From a virus: DNA of 34,918 nucleotides. How positions within the stretch are numbered: position 1 is the first letter of the stretch; every line of letters begins with the position of its first letter. This document shows, piece by piece, positions 1 to 7,844 of this stretch. Below the pieces are notes generated by a model. The model did no database searches. It worked only from the letters and a program-made list of their open reading frames with translations, and was not told the DNA's origin. Both the position numbers and the translations under genes were made by a program. Location of the stretch: IMG/VR virus record IMGVR_UViG_3300034012_000466, positions 1 to 34,918 of that record; one strand, 5' to 3'.

Positions 1-14
1 TGGAGATCAAGTGA
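1..14 (+). CDS. ERF single-strand annealing protein, last codons only (partial)
   Basis: The window opens inside the final codons (Glu-Ile-Lys-stop) of the same gene that is complete at 33488-34036. Its TGA overlaps the ATG of the exonuclease by one base (TGATG), exactly as at the other end. Only the stop-proximal fragment is present, cut by the contig edge. Confidence 0.8.
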
Positions 15-619
15 TGGAACAGCGCAGCCCAGAATGGTTCGCTGCGCGTCTCGGGTCAGTCACTGCATCCAGGGTATCGGATGCTCTGGCTGGCCCAGAC
101 ACCGCAGCCCGTAGGAACTACCTCGTACAACTAGTAACAGAGCGTCTGACAGGCCAGCAACAGGAGTCATTCACCAACGCAGCAATGCAATGGGGGACAG
201 ACACAGAACCTCTTGCGCGTGTTGTGTATCAAGCCACGCTGAAAGGAGATGCGTTTGTTTCAGATGCTCCGTTTGTCAAGCATCCAACAATTGAATGGTT
301 TGGCGCATCACCGGATGGTTATGTCGAGGACGGACTGCTAGAGATCAAATGTCCAAACAGCACGACACACATCGACTACCTGATGGCTGGCAAGGTTCCA
401 ACCAAGTACCAGAAGCAGATGCTGGCTCAGTTAGCTTGCACAGGCAGGGAATGGTGCGACTTTGTGAGCTTTGATCCTCGAGTCCCAGAGCATCTGCAAC
501 TGTTTGTCGTGCGATTCCAACCCAAGAAAGAGGAGATCCAGAAGCTGGAAGAAGGAGTGCAGAAGTTCTTGGATGAAGTCAACAAAGCAATGGAGAAACT
601 GAATGCCAGCAAAGTATGA
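14..619 (+). CDS. YqaJ-type (lambda exonuclease-like) recombination nuclease, copy A
   Basis: A 201-residue protein of the YqaJ/lambda exonuclease superfamily. These nucleases resect one strand of double-stranded DNA ends to load an annealing protein. Family features visible are RSPEWFAARLGSVTASR at the N-terminus and a catalytic core with Asp101 (SPDG) and Glu110-x-Lys112 (LEIKCP). The ATG at 14 overlaps the ERF stop as TGATG; a GTG one codon earlier is the less likely start. It pairs functionally with ERF and the small SSB-like protein as a recombination module. Copy B at 34036-34641 differs at about nine residues, all before residue 112. Confidence 0.9.
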   Translation: MEQRSPEWFAARLGSVTASRVSDALAGPDTAARRNYLVQLVTERLTGQQQESFTNAAMQWGTDTEPLARVVYQATLKGDAFVSDAPFVKHPTIEWFGASPDGYVEDGLLEIKCPNSTTHIDYLMAGKVPTKYQKQMLAQLACTGREWCDFVSFDPRVPEHLQLFVVRFQPKKEEIQKLEEGVQKFLDEVNKAMEKLNASKV

Positions 620-827
620 TGTTGTTGCCGCGACTGGAACCTACACCGCCAAAGACGGTTCCGAGAAGAAGTCTTGGATGAAGATCGGATCAGTCATCCA
701 GACTCAGAAAGGTCTGAGCTTGAAGCTCAACGCTGTCCCGGTTGGTTGGGATGGTTGGGCAATCCTGGCTGAACCGAAAGAAGCACCGAAACCCAAGGCA
801 GACTACGATGACGATCCACCTTTTTGA
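603..827 (+). CDS. Small SSB-like protein with an SSB-type acidic C-terminal tip, copy A
   Basis: A 74-residue protein that starts 17 bp inside the exonuclease 3' end, with GGAG about 7 nt upstream of its ATG. The body looks like a compact beta-rich fold (VVAATGTYTAKDGSEKKSW, then KIGSVIQTQKGLSLKL). The last residues are DYDDDPPF, which closely match the acidic DDDIPF tip that bacterial SSB proteins use to recruit partner enzymes. It is too short for a full classical SSB, but a minimal OB-like strand set is possible. Position in the ERF-exonuclease operon supports a role in single-strand DNA handling. The SSB-like call is inference from the tip and context. Confidence 0.6.
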   Translation: MPAKYDVVAATGTYTAKDGSEKKSWMKIGSVIQTQKGLSLKLNAVPVGWDGWAILAEPKEAPKPKADYDDDPPF

Positions 828-975
828 GCCAGACTGCCAGACAGAAAAGCAAGCCCTAGAGCTTGCTTTGGTGTTGGATCAGGCTGAAATCTATCTGTGC
901 AACAAATGCAACTGCTATCACATCCGAGCAATCACGGATGCAGCATCAGCAACGCTTGCCGACGAACATCAGTGA
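808..975 (+). CDS. Small Cys-rich (zinc-ribbon-like) protein
   Basis: A 55-residue protein starting at an ATG inside the acidic tail codons of the SSB-like gene. It carries a Cys-x2-Cys-x-Cys-x2-His cluster (LCNKCNCYH), which suggests a metal-binding knuckle. The N-terminal half is an acidic helix (EKQALELALVLDQAE). It is the last rightward gene, and its 3' end overlaps the convergent lysozyme gene by 44 bp. The function is unknown. The frame is also open in the partial right-hand copy at 34830. Confidence 0.6.
   Translation: MTIHLFEPDCQTEKQALELALVLDQAEIYLCNKCNCYHIRAITDAASATLADEHQ
846..869. terminator. 9-bp perfect hairpin at the convergent end; terminator candidate, better for leftward transcripts
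   Basis: AAAGCAAGC pairs perfectly with GCTTGCTTT around a 6-nt loop. Read leftward, the stem is followed by TTTTCTGTCT, which suits an intrinsic terminator about 60 nt beyond the lysozyme stop. Read rightward, only TTT follows. It lies inside the coding frame of the 808-975 gene. Confidence 0.5.
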
Positions 976-1447
976 CGCGGCGCTCCCAACCTCGACCGAA
1001 TGTGTCCCAGGTTGGGAGTTCCTGCAAGAACTTCAGCCGCGCAGCACAGTAAGCATCAATGACCTGACGCGCATCAGCAGCGTTTATAGCCTTCATCGTC
1101 ACCGGCCCGATAGCTCCATCAGCCGTGACACCGATAGCCTCCTGTAGGAACTTTGCAGCCCTCCCAGGCCCACTGTTGATCGCAGTATCAAACACGCAGT
1201 AGTCGATCCCGGTTGGCAGATCGTCACCCTTCACCGCATCCCAATATTTCTGTCGGTAGAGCGGCATGACATCAGCAGGTGACAGGTTTCTCATGTCTTC
1301 TGCGCTGACAGGATGACCACACCACTTCTCCCAGGTTGCCTTTGTGCATCCAAGGTTAGTGATCCCACCAGGATCTTTCGGGTGGTCAACGTATCCACCC
1401 TCGTGATGCAGCACAAAATCCAGACACTGCGGAAAGTTTCCCTTCAC
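932..1447 (-). CDS. Endolysin, GH108-type N-acetylmuramidase
   Basis: A 171-residue muramidase of the glycoside hydrolase 108 family, which cleaves peptidoglycan glycan strands at lysis. The signature is EGGYVDHPKDPGG at residues 16-28, with Glu16 as the predicted catalytic acid. The C-terminal half (residues ~95-165) matches the peptidoglycan-binding domain usually joined to it (DGAIGPVTMKAI). The start is GTG, preceded by GAGGG at 7 nt. There is no signal peptide, so export depends on the holin. It is the last gene of the leftward series and overlaps the convergent 808-975 gene by 44 bp. Confidence 0.93.
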   Translation of the reverse strand: MKGNFPQCLDFVLHHEGGYVDHPKDPGGITNLGCTKATWEKWCGHPVSAEDMRNLSPADVMPLYRQKYWDAVKGDDLPTGIDYCVFDTAINSGPGRAAKFLQEAIGVTADGAIGPVTMKAINAADARQVIDAYCAARLKFLQELPTWDTFGRGWERRVTDVRRQALLMLHP

Positions 1448-1469
1448 TTTTTAGCCCTCATGTCAATGA

Positions 1470-1883
1470 TCACTTGGAATCCTTCTTGGCGAAGATTTTT
1501 TCTGCGGTTCTTCCACCAAAATAGGCCAGCATAATCAACTGACCCCATTCCCCTAAGAGCTTAACGTAAGACTCATTTACGCTCCACCCGAAAGCAGAAG
1601 CAGAAGCAAACACAAAATAGGCGCACAAGATCGCAATCAGCGTCATCGGCCTGATGTTCTTCGACAGCCATGAGTCGCTGCCCATGTCTGATTTCCAGCG
1701 ATCCGTAACATTTTGCTGCTCTGCCTTGAACAACTCGGTTTCGTTAGCCATCTTTGCTAACTCACCGTTCTGCTGCATCAGCGCAAGCTCTGCTTGAGCC
1801 TTGGCTTTAGCCTCTGGATCGGGAATTACCTTATCGAGGATCTTCCCTGCAAACGGCAGCAAGGCACTAATTGCTGGCAGCAT
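1470..1883 (-). CDS. Holin of the 3-TM (GTA-type) family
   Basis: A 137-residue protein. It has a hydrophobic N-terminus (LPAISALLPFAGKIL), a charged middle helix (residues ~22-62), the family-like stretch RWKSDMGSDSWLSKNIRP, then two membrane segments (ILCAYFVFASASAF and LIMLAYFGGRTAEKIF). This matches the Holin_3TM family found in gene-transfer agents and many phages. Location directly upstream of the muramidase supports a role in forming the membrane lesion. The start overlaps the preceding gene by 17 bp. Confidence 0.8.
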   Translation of the reverse strand: MLPAISALLPFAGKILDKVIPDPEAKAKAQAELALMQQNGELAKMANETELFKAEQQNVTDRWKSDMGSDSWLSKNIRPMTLIAILCAYFVFASASAFGWSVNESYVKLLGEWGQLIMLAYFGGRTAEKIFAKKDSK

Positions 1884-2127
1884 TGCGTTTCTCCAGTGCT
1901 GATGACAAAGATTTCCGGCCTACAACACCACCAATCGCGCCGATACACAACAACATAATATCTTTCAGGATAGCGAGGAATGCTTCATCAATTGGACTGA
2001 TCCTCTCCATGTCATGCTCGACAAACAGCACACCACCAAGGATCGTCAGCACAGAAACAACAAGGATGCCGGTCAGTGACAGAGTGATAACTGCCCAGAC
2101 TCTGACCTCGATTTCTTCGTTGGTCAT
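1867..2127 (-). CDS. Small two-TM membrane protein of the lysis cassette
   Basis: An 86-residue protein with two membrane helices at about residues 10-36 and 53-70, separated by an acidic loop, and a basic C-terminus (GRKSLSSALEKR). It starts by an ATGA overlap with the upstream gene and sits beside the holin. It may be a second holin or an antiholin, inferred from topology and position. I do not recognise the family. Confidence 0.65.
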   Translation of the reverse strand: MTNEEIEVRVWAVITLSLTGILVVSVLTILGGVLFVEHDMERISPIDEAFLAILKDIMLLCIGAIGGVVGRKSLSSALEKRNAASN

Positions 2128-2639
2128 TCCATTTTCTCAACGATGAATGCAATCATGTGATAAATGATGATGCCGCCCATCGCTAAAGCAATGCTGATGA
2201 AAATACCATCTGCACTCATGCGGATCAGTTTCTTGCGTCTACGAATCTGCTCGTAGATCATCTTTTCACGCTTTTCTTTTATACCTCGGCGCATCATGAT
2301 GAACTCGTTATACCCTTCTTTTCCGAGCCACCACAGTTCACCCAGAGTGAACATATGCCGGATCTCTTCCTCCATCTGCTGGATCTTGATCTTGGCAGCA
2401 TAGGTGTCGAAGGCTTCAGCAGTCGCTGATTTCTTCCACACCAGTTTCTTGAAGATCGGAGGAGGCTTGTTTGCATTCTCCTCCTCTGTCCTGATCCACT
2501 CTTGCAGATCAGCAACAGCACCAGCCCATTTTCCTAACTGACCAAATACATCTTCAGCTTCCCTGCCAATCTCAACTGCTTTTTTAAGACCGTTGAAAAC
2601 CGCAGTTGCTGTGGCCAGCAGGGTAACTGGATCAAGCAT
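2124..2639 (-). CDS. Lysis-region protein with coiled coil and C-terminal TM helix
   Basis: A 171-residue protein. The N-terminus (LDPVTLLATATAVFNGLKKAVEIG) is mildly hydrophobic. The middle is long charged helix, then a strongly basic stretch (YEQIRRRKKLIR), and the C-terminus is a TM helix (FISIALAMGGIIIYHMIAFIV). I chose the ATG at 2639 because it overlaps the upstream stop as TAATG; the longer form would need a TTG. It resembles an unnamed protein common near phage lysis genes, possibly spanin-like in role. No lipobox is visible. Confidence 0.65.
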   Translation of the reverse strand: MLDPVTLLATATAVFNGLKKAVEIGREAEDVFGQLGKWAGAVADLQEWIRTEEENANKPPPIFKKLVWKKSATAEAFDTYAAKIKIQQMEEEIRHMFTLGELWWLGKEGYNEFIMMRRGIKEKREKMIYEQIRRRKKLIRMSADGIFISIALAMGGIIIYHMIAFIVEKME

Positions 2640-2833
2640 TACCTCACCCAATTATCCCAGGCTGTTTTCATAACCAGCAGAGCAGCGCCGATACCTGCAA
2701 GCCACTTCATAAACGCTACAAGCGTTTGAGCGGTTCTCCAGGCTTCTGCAAGGTCTTTGATACTGTCGTTGAGACTGTCAACCTTCTGCTCAAGTTTCTC
2801 AACGTGAGCGCGGAGTTGCTCGACTTCGCTCAT
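2639..2833 (-). CDS. Small coiled-coil protein with C-terminal TM segment
   Basis: A 64-residue protein with a heptad-rich helix at residues 2-35 (VEQLRAHVEKLEQKVDSL) followed by a membrane segment (MKWLAGIGAALLVMKTAW). The ATG at 2833 overlaps the tail-fibre stop as ATGA, which settles the start; five codons further upstream is possible but lacks this coupling. The layout resembles small holin-like or spanin-like proteins that follow tail fibre genes. The function is not certain. Confidence 0.65.
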   Translation of the reverse strand: MSEVEQLRAHVEKLEQKVDSLNDSIKDLAEAWRTAQTLVAFMKWLAGIGAALLVMKTAWDNWVR

Positions 2834-3825
2834 GCTGTCCTCTTCCACATATAAACCGTAATGTACGGCTGATAGTTGGCATTAGTACCGGACGAACCAG
2901 TGCTACCGGTCGTACCAGACACCGAGTGCGTATGATCGCCTGAAGCGTTACCAGTTGCAAAGGTATGCGTATGAGCGCCAGCAGAGTTAATGCCATCAGT
3001 AATCGTACCAGTCGAGCCAGGGATTCGACCTTCAAAGAAATACTGGTTGCCGCCAGTTGAAGTGGCGAAAGTGGCAGAGTGTGTATGCGTACCAGCAGAA
3101 TCAGTCGTTCCTGAATGCGTATGCGTTGCGCTCTGGCCGCTAGATGTCGCGCTAAACGAATGCGTGTGACTGACAACGATTGCATCAGCACTACCACCCG
3201 TTTCTTCCGCTGAGTCAAATAGCGGATTAGACGCATTAAATCCAACAGGAACACGGCCAGCACCAAACGCAGTCCATGTGCCAAAACCAAGCAAAGAAGC
3301 AGGATTTGTGCTGTTTGTGGCGTTGATGTAGATCGACCCAACGGGGTAAATATTTGCCAGCAATGCAGCAGAAATTGCAGCAGTAACAAACGCAGTCGTT
3401 GCGACCGTAGTGTTGTTGGTTCCAGCAACTTGAGTCGCAGCAGTTGGTGACGCAGCAGTCAGATTCCCATCAACGTTTCCAGTGACATTTCCAGTGACAT
3501 TTCCAGTGACATTGCCAACAAATCCAGCACTGGTAAACCGACCGACAGCAGATCCACCAGCAGCAACACCCAACTCGTTTGCAGTGACTCGATACAAACC
3601 AGTGTCTGTATCACCGTTGAACGTCCAAGATGGCGCAGCAGCGGTTCCTGCTGGAGCAATGTAGATGTCTTGAGCGCCAGACTGCCATTCCTTCAGGTCT
3701 GACATCAGCGTCCGAATAGCATTGTTGATCCCAGACGGAGCGCAGCCTTCAGCAATGTTAATGCTGTTGATGTCTGTGTTGAGGTCTGGATTAGTGTCGA
3801 ACTCGCTGATCTTAGTCTTTGCCAT
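2830..3825 (-). CDS. Tail fibre / collar-type protein with HxH metal-binding repeats
   Basis: A 331-residue receptor-binding type protein. Residues 1-60 form the particle-attachment end (SEFDTNPDLNTDINSINIAEG). A (N-V-T/D-G) repeat near residues 105-118 suggests a beta-helical shaft. Next is a collar-like head domain (YPVGSIYIN, then GAGRVPVGF). The C-terminal part holds five His-x-His motifs (SHTHSF, THTHSG, THTHSA, AHTHTF, DHTHSV) like the metal-binding tips of T4 short and long fibres, and ends QPYITVYMWKRTA. GGAG lies 5 nt before the ATG. It is followed by the lysis genes. Confidence 0.85.
   Translation of the reverse strand: MAKTKISEFDTNPDLNTDINSINIAEGCAPSGINNAIRTLMSDLKEWQSGAQDIYIAPAGTAAAPSWTFNGDTDTGLYRVTANELGVAAGGSAVGRFTSAGFVGNVTGNVTGNVTGNVDGNLTAASPTAATQVAGTNNTTVATTAFVTAAISAALLANIYPVGSIYINATNSTNPASLLGFGTWTAFGAGRVPVGFNASNPLFDSAEETGGSADAIVVSHTHSFSATSSGQSATHTHSGTTDSAGTHTHSATFATSTGGNQYFFEGRIPGSTGTITDGINSAGAHTHTFATGNASGDHTHSVSGTTGSTGSSGTNANYQPYITVYMWKRTA
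3464..3523. repeat. 12-bp tandem repeats in the tail fibre shaft
   Basis: TTTCCAGTGACA occurs three times without change (3476-3511), flanked by degenerate units on both sides. Read leftward it encodes Asn-Val-Thr-Gly repeats. Such arrays can expand or contract by slippage and change shaft length. Confidence 0.85.
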
Positions 3826-3827
3826 GA

Positions 3828-5921
3828 TTACTCCATTATTTGCTCAACACCAAACGCACCCGCCTCACCAAGCGTCTGAGTCAATATAGCCCAGAATTTA
3901 GCTTGTGTTGGCTGCAATCTACGAAGCTCTCGCATTCTAGCAATGCCATCAGGTGTGGTGATGATCTCAGCAAGAGACGCAGCATTGTTCTCAAACGCTC
4001 TGGTTTGAAAAAAGTCGCGCACTGTCTTTAGCGGTTCAGTTGCCCATCGAACACCAGTCGCAATCCCGCCAGGAGCATTTTTCTCCATCTCACGCAGGAT
4101 TTGAGCGTTAAATGCAGTGTCAGAACCGATCTTCTTAACCCGTCCTGCTGCTTGCAGAACTCTGGTCAAATCGGTTAAAGCAACATACTGATCTGGACTC
4201 AATGCAGCGCGTAAAGCCTCTTGACGCTTTGTGTCACCAAGCAACATATTCCTGAATGCAAGACCAGCATCAATCTTTTCTTCAGTAGCACCAGCAGCAG
4301 GTTTCATTGCCTTCTGCCAAGTGTTTTCCAAATATGCTCTAACAACCTCATTCCAAATTGTGCCGCCATTGTCACCGGATTGCGTGATCTGTTGACGCAC
4401 AAGACGAATGGTCTGCGGTGATGATGGTTTGTTTGCCGCGCCAAACACACGATCAGCGAACTGATCAAGATTGTCTCTGGTAATGTTTACAAGCGACAAC
4501 CCTGCCCTGCTTTCATTAAACCTATTGATAGGCTCAGACAACCTAGCAAATTCAGCATTTGCTTCAGCGTATCCAGGAATGCGCTGCTCCATACGGTTCA
4601 CAAGATTACGCTGGATGTTAGCCAAATCTCTGCGAACAACAGCATCCATGCTGGTTGCAGCATCTGACTCCAGCATTTGATCAATTGAAAACTTCAGTCG
4701 CTGCAAAGCTCTCGGACGATCCTCTACAACAACCTGCATGACTGGTTCACCCTGTGCATCAAGCACAGGATTGCCTTGTGCGTCACGCTGCACAACAGTG
4801 CGGTTAAAGTCATTCCTGATGCGCTGTAGCGTTCTAAGCTCTTCACCCTTTGCAATACGCATCATCTGATCAATGTTCTGTGCAATATCAGTAACATCTA
4901 CAGGTGCAGCACCTTGAAACGCATTCTCATACATTGGCTCAACTGCTGCCGACCTTTCTTGTTGCAGCATATTCCGTCTAGCAATCAATGCTTGTTGACC
5001 TCGATAACCAGCAGTCATCGGATCATCTACCCGACTGATAGACGATAGAAAGTTCTCAACCGCTGGCTGAATCTGCTGTTGATACCTGCGACTGTAAAAC
5101 TCTCCAAGCAAATCCTGAGATGCAGGTATGTTGCCAAGCACCTTCTGTTGAGCCTTCAGGCTTTGCAAGTTGGTTAGTTCAGCAGGAGTAAGCTGGATGC
5201 CTTGCTGTTGTGCTAAACGCTGAAGATCAGCAACTTCCTGCGGATTAATCCTTCCAACATCACGAACCAGTGACCTCTCTGCCAGACGCCCAATGCCATA
5301 AGGGATTGCTTGAAACGCAGCCTCTCCAGCACCTGATCTGGCGATAGCGCGAACATCCATCGGCTCACCACCAAGAAGCGAAGCAATTCCTTGCCTCGCA
5401 GCAGTTCCAGCAGCGCCAGCAGCACCAGTCAACCCAATAGATGCAGCAGCACCACCTGGGCCAGCAAGCAGCATCGGAGCCGTTGCAATACTCGTTGCAA
5501 TTGGAGGAACTGCTTCCGCAATGTCAGGAGCAACAAAAGCCGCAGAAGTTAACGGAGCTTTCCTTACACCAGGAACCTCTGCATATAGATTTTGGTCGTC
5601 ACCAAGGTAAAAAATGTCACCATCAATAACCGTATAGCGAGACTCTGGGATTCCTCTAGCTTTTGCAAACTCTCTGATCTGCCCTTTAACATCAGTCGGC
5701 ACACCAGCGCGTAGTGCAGCAGATGGAGTTGCCGCAGCCTCTCCAGTTCTAATCATCTGCGGAGCATTTACAGCAATCGTTGGAGGCTGGAAAACCCTTC
5801 GTTGCTGTTCTTGCTGGCCAATGACAGCAAGACCACGAGGAGACAACCTACTAACATCTCCGTCAGCAATAGCTTGCAAATCTTCTTTGGACAAACCAAC
5901 CAGTCTCGGATCAGTTGCCAT
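3828..5921 (-). CDS. Large virion protein, probable DNA-ejection (internal virion) protein
   Basis: A 697-residue protein and the largest in the region. The N-terminal ~90 residues look flexible. A hydrophobic Ala/Gly-rich stretch at about 130-185 could insert in a membrane. The remainder is helical, with coiled-coil-like charged segments (DLQRLAQQQGIQLTPAELTN). It follows three smaller Ala/Gln-rich proteins, as the ejection proteins of P22- and T7-like podoviruses do. I see no transglycosylase motif. GGAGG at 6 nt precedes the ATG, which overlaps the upstream stop (TAATG). The role is inferred from size, composition and position. Confidence 0.65.
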   Translation of the reverse strand: MATDPRLVGLSKEDLQAIADGDVSRLSPRGLAVIGQQEQQRRVFQPPTIAVNAPQMIRTGEAAATPSAALRAGVPTDVKGQIREFAKARGIPESRYTVIDGDIFYLGDDQNLYAEVPGVRKAPLTSAAFVAPDIAEAVPPIATSIATAPMLLAGPGGAAASIGLTGAAGAAGTAARQGIASLLGGEPMDVRAIARSGAGEAAFQAIPYGIGRLAERSLVRDVGRINPQEVADLQRLAQQQGIQLTPAELTNLQSLKAQQKVLGNIPASQDLLGEFYSRRYQQQIQPAVENFLSSISRVDDPMTAGYRGQQALIARRNMLQQERSAAVEPMYENAFQGAAPVDVTDIAQNIDQMMRIAKGEELRTLQRIRNDFNRTVVQRDAQGNPVLDAQGEPVMQVVVEDRPRALQRLKFSIDQMLESDAATSMDAVVRRDLANIQRNLVNRMEQRIPGYAEANAEFARLSEPINRFNESRAGLSLVNITRDNLDQFADRVFGAANKPSSPQTIRLVRQQITQSGDNGGTIWNEVVRAYLENTWQKAMKPAAGATEEKIDAGLAFRNMLLGDTKRQEALRAALSPDQYVALTDLTRVLQAAGRVKKIGSDTAFNAQILREMEKNAPGGIATGVRWATEPLKTVRDFFQTRAFENNAASLAEIITTPDGIARMRELRRLQPTQAKFWAILTQTLGEAGAFGVEQIME

Positions 5922-7303
5922 TATTTACCTCCGAGTGCTTGTCGTGCTGCATCGCGTAGGTCTTGAGGGATGGCAACACCTGACTGAATTGGCGAAAACT
6001 CTAGTCTGCCTGTGCGCTGAAACTGGTTCCAAGAGTTAAGATTCTCATTGTAGTCTGCAATCAAGCGATCATTCCTGCGCTTGAGCATCTGCACGATCCT
6101 TGCCCGAGACTGAGCATCATCAATAATCTTCGGGAAAGCGTCATACAGAATTGCAGACTCCTCTTTAGAGAAGCCTTTAGCACCACCCATTGCACCCATG
6201 AAATCCAACACAAGCAGATTAGTCGCTGCTTGAAACTCCCTAGTGTTAGCAAGCATCGATGGAGCAACATTAACACCAAGAGAAGTAAGGAACTGTGACG
6301 CTCCGATTGACCCAGGAGCCAGCATACCAACAAAGGTTTTTTCCTTGTTGAGCTTAAGAATGTCGTCCAGCATCGTATTAACGCGAGCAGCATCCATTGC
6401 TTGCTGCCGTTGTTCTGGAAGCTGTTTTGCAATCTGACCAACCAAAGCCTTATCTGCTGCTTCTGTGGTAGTGACAGAAACTTTCGGTGATGTTGCTTCT
6501 GCCCTTGCAAGCAGCGCTGCATTGATTTGTTCTGTTGCGTTAGGTGGCAACGCTGATACAACGTCAGTGCCAAACAATAGTTTGGCTTGGTTACCGTACT
6601 CTCCGGTTAGTTTTCCTGTCTGTGAAACAACAGGTGTTGCTTTGCCATTGACAACCTCATACAAGGTATCGCCAACAGCTTGCAGTCTTGGTGGAGCAGC
6701 AACCAATGGAGTTGCTCGACCACCAGCAACAGAGTAAAGAGCGCCACCAGCCTCTCTAATCTCAGGTTTCGGGCCAGCAGCAAGCTCTTGCTGTTTGGTC
6801 AATCCTTCAACCAGATCCTTAAAGTCTTTCGGACTCAGGAATGACCTAGCAAGGTTCAACGCTTGCTGATTCAACACAGGACGATTTAGCGTTCCAGCCT
6901 CGGCAGACTGGATCAGCGCAGCCAACGGATCAGCAGCCTGTGCGCCAGTAGTTAGTGCTTGCTGACGCTCAGTCGTCATCAACTGCGGCATGATGCCTTG
7001 CAAGGCTCTCTGCTGCTGCTGCAACCTCTGCTGTTCAGCCAGCTTCAGCGCCATCTGCTGACCTTGGATCTGCTCCGACAGCGCACCTCGATATGCCTGT
7101 TGGCCAGCCTGGAGTCCAGCACCGATAGCCTGACCGATGTTGGTTCGCTGTCGACTAGGCCCACCGGCTTGCAACAGACCAGCAGCAAGACCTAGCAGAC
7201 CCTGCTGTCGAGCCTGTTGAAGTGCAATCTGCGACTCATCTCCGAGCAACCCAGAGACATACTGTGGCTGCGGAAACAGTCGATCAAGGATTCCATCCAT
7301 CAT
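5921..7303 (-). CDS. Gln/Ala-rich virion protein, probable ejection protein
   Basis: A 460-residue protein. The N-terminal 120 residues are rich in Gln, Ala and Gly (LLQAGGPSRQRTNIGQAIGAG), followed by a Gln-rich helical part and a conserved-looking C-terminal globular half (FVGMLAPGSIGASQFLTSLG; MGAMGGAKGFSKEESAIL). Such proteins sit in the virion interior of podoviruses and leave with the DNA. The start is an ATG-ATG pair; the second, at 7300, has better spacing from GAGG. The assignment rests on composition and neighbours. Confidence 0.6.
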   Translation of the reverse strand: MMDGILDRLFPQPQYVSGLLGDESQIALQQARQQGLLGLAAGLLQAGGPSRQRTNIGQAIGAGLQAGQQAYRGALSEQIQGQQMALKLAEQQRLQQQQRALQGIMPQLMTTERQQALTTGAQAADPLAALIQSAEAGTLNRPVLNQQALNLARSFLSPKDFKDLVEGLTKQQELAAGPKPEIREAGGALYSVAGGRATPLVAAPPRLQAVGDTLYEVVNGKATPVVSQTGKLTGEYGNQAKLLFGTDVVSALPPNATEQINAALLARAEATSPKVSVTTTEAADKALVGQIAKQLPEQRQQAMDAARVNTMLDDILKLNKEKTFVGMLAPGSIGASQFLTSLGVNVAPSMLANTREFQAATNLLVLDFMGAMGGAKGFSKEESAILYDAFPKIIDDAQSRARIVQMLKRRNDRLIADYNENLNSWNQFQRTGRLEFSPIQSGVAIPQDLRDAARQALGGK

Positions 7304-7308
7304 TCACC

Positions 7309-7842
7309 TCACAGCAGAGACAGTCTGCGCGATTCAATCGGCTCTAGGTCTTGCAGGAATGGCACAGGAGGCAATCCAAACCTGCTTTGCATGGTCATCA
7401 TCCTGCGATCCATCGGGATAGTGTCAAACATTCCAGCATCGATAGCGCGGATCTGATCGAGTGTGATCGGAACCTGCTGACCAGGACGCAGCGGCATCGC
7501 CTGTGCCACAGGAGCTTTAGGCTGCATGGCTCCAGCCAACTGAGCGCCAGCCATGAGGCTTTGCGGAGTCGTTGCTTTGGACATAAATCCAGCCAGAGGT
7601 GACGCAGGAGCAGCAGCCAGTTGCGTTTCTAGCGCCATACCGGGAATGAAAGTTCCTCCAGCAGCAGCACCAGTACCTGCGGCTCCAGCACCAGCAGCAG
7701 TGCCGCCCATGAGAGCAGGAGCAACAGTACCACCACCGAAACCAAGAGTCGCTCCAAGGAGCGCACCCTTGACCGGATCTTTCTTATTAGTGGCAGCACC
7801 AGCGACAGCCCCAATAGCGGCAAGAGTAACGGGATCAGCCAT
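7309..7842 (-). CDS. Gly/Ala-rich small virion protein
   Basis: A 177-residue protein dominated by Gly, Ala, Thr and Pro in residues 1-110 (AAIGAVAGAATNKKDPVKG). The tail is more ordered and charged (IDAGMFDTIPMDRRMMTMQSR). Its place between two ejection-type proteins suggests a minor internal virion protein. GAGG precedes the ATG by about 6 nt. No known family is recognised. Confidence 0.55.
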   Translation of the reverse strand: MADPVTLAAIGAVAGAATNKKDPVKGALLGATLGFGGGTVAPALMGGTAAGAGAAGTGAAAGGTFIPGMALETQLAAAPASPLAGFMSKATTPQSLMAGAQLAGAMQPKAPVAQAMPLRPGQQVPITLDQIRAIDAGMFDTIPMDRRMMTMQSRFGLPPVPFLQDLEPIESRRLSLL

Positions 7843-7844
7843 GA

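Larger units (their letters stand above)
1..896. repeat. Left copy of imperfect terminal direct repeat (896 bp)
   Basis: Bases 1-896 line up without visible gaps with 34023-34918. Both copies hold the last codons of the ERF gene, the exonuclease, the SSB-like gene and the start of the Cys-rich peptide. The first 63 bases and the last ~65 bases match exactly. Between them are many substitutions, densest around 64-530 and mostly at third codon positions. All reading frames stay open. True packaging repeats are normally identical, so this looks like a circular genome closed through a second strain variant. Confidence 0.9.

Noticed and set aside
1-896. A true packaging terminal repeat or a lysogeny attachment site
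   Set aside because: The copies differ too much for a packaging repeat, and there is no integrase or tRNA gene to support an attachment site.
2799-3428. 209-codon leftward frame inside the tail fibre gene
   Set aside because: Leu/Arg-rich out-of-frame reading of repetitive fibre codons; it gives no plausible protein.
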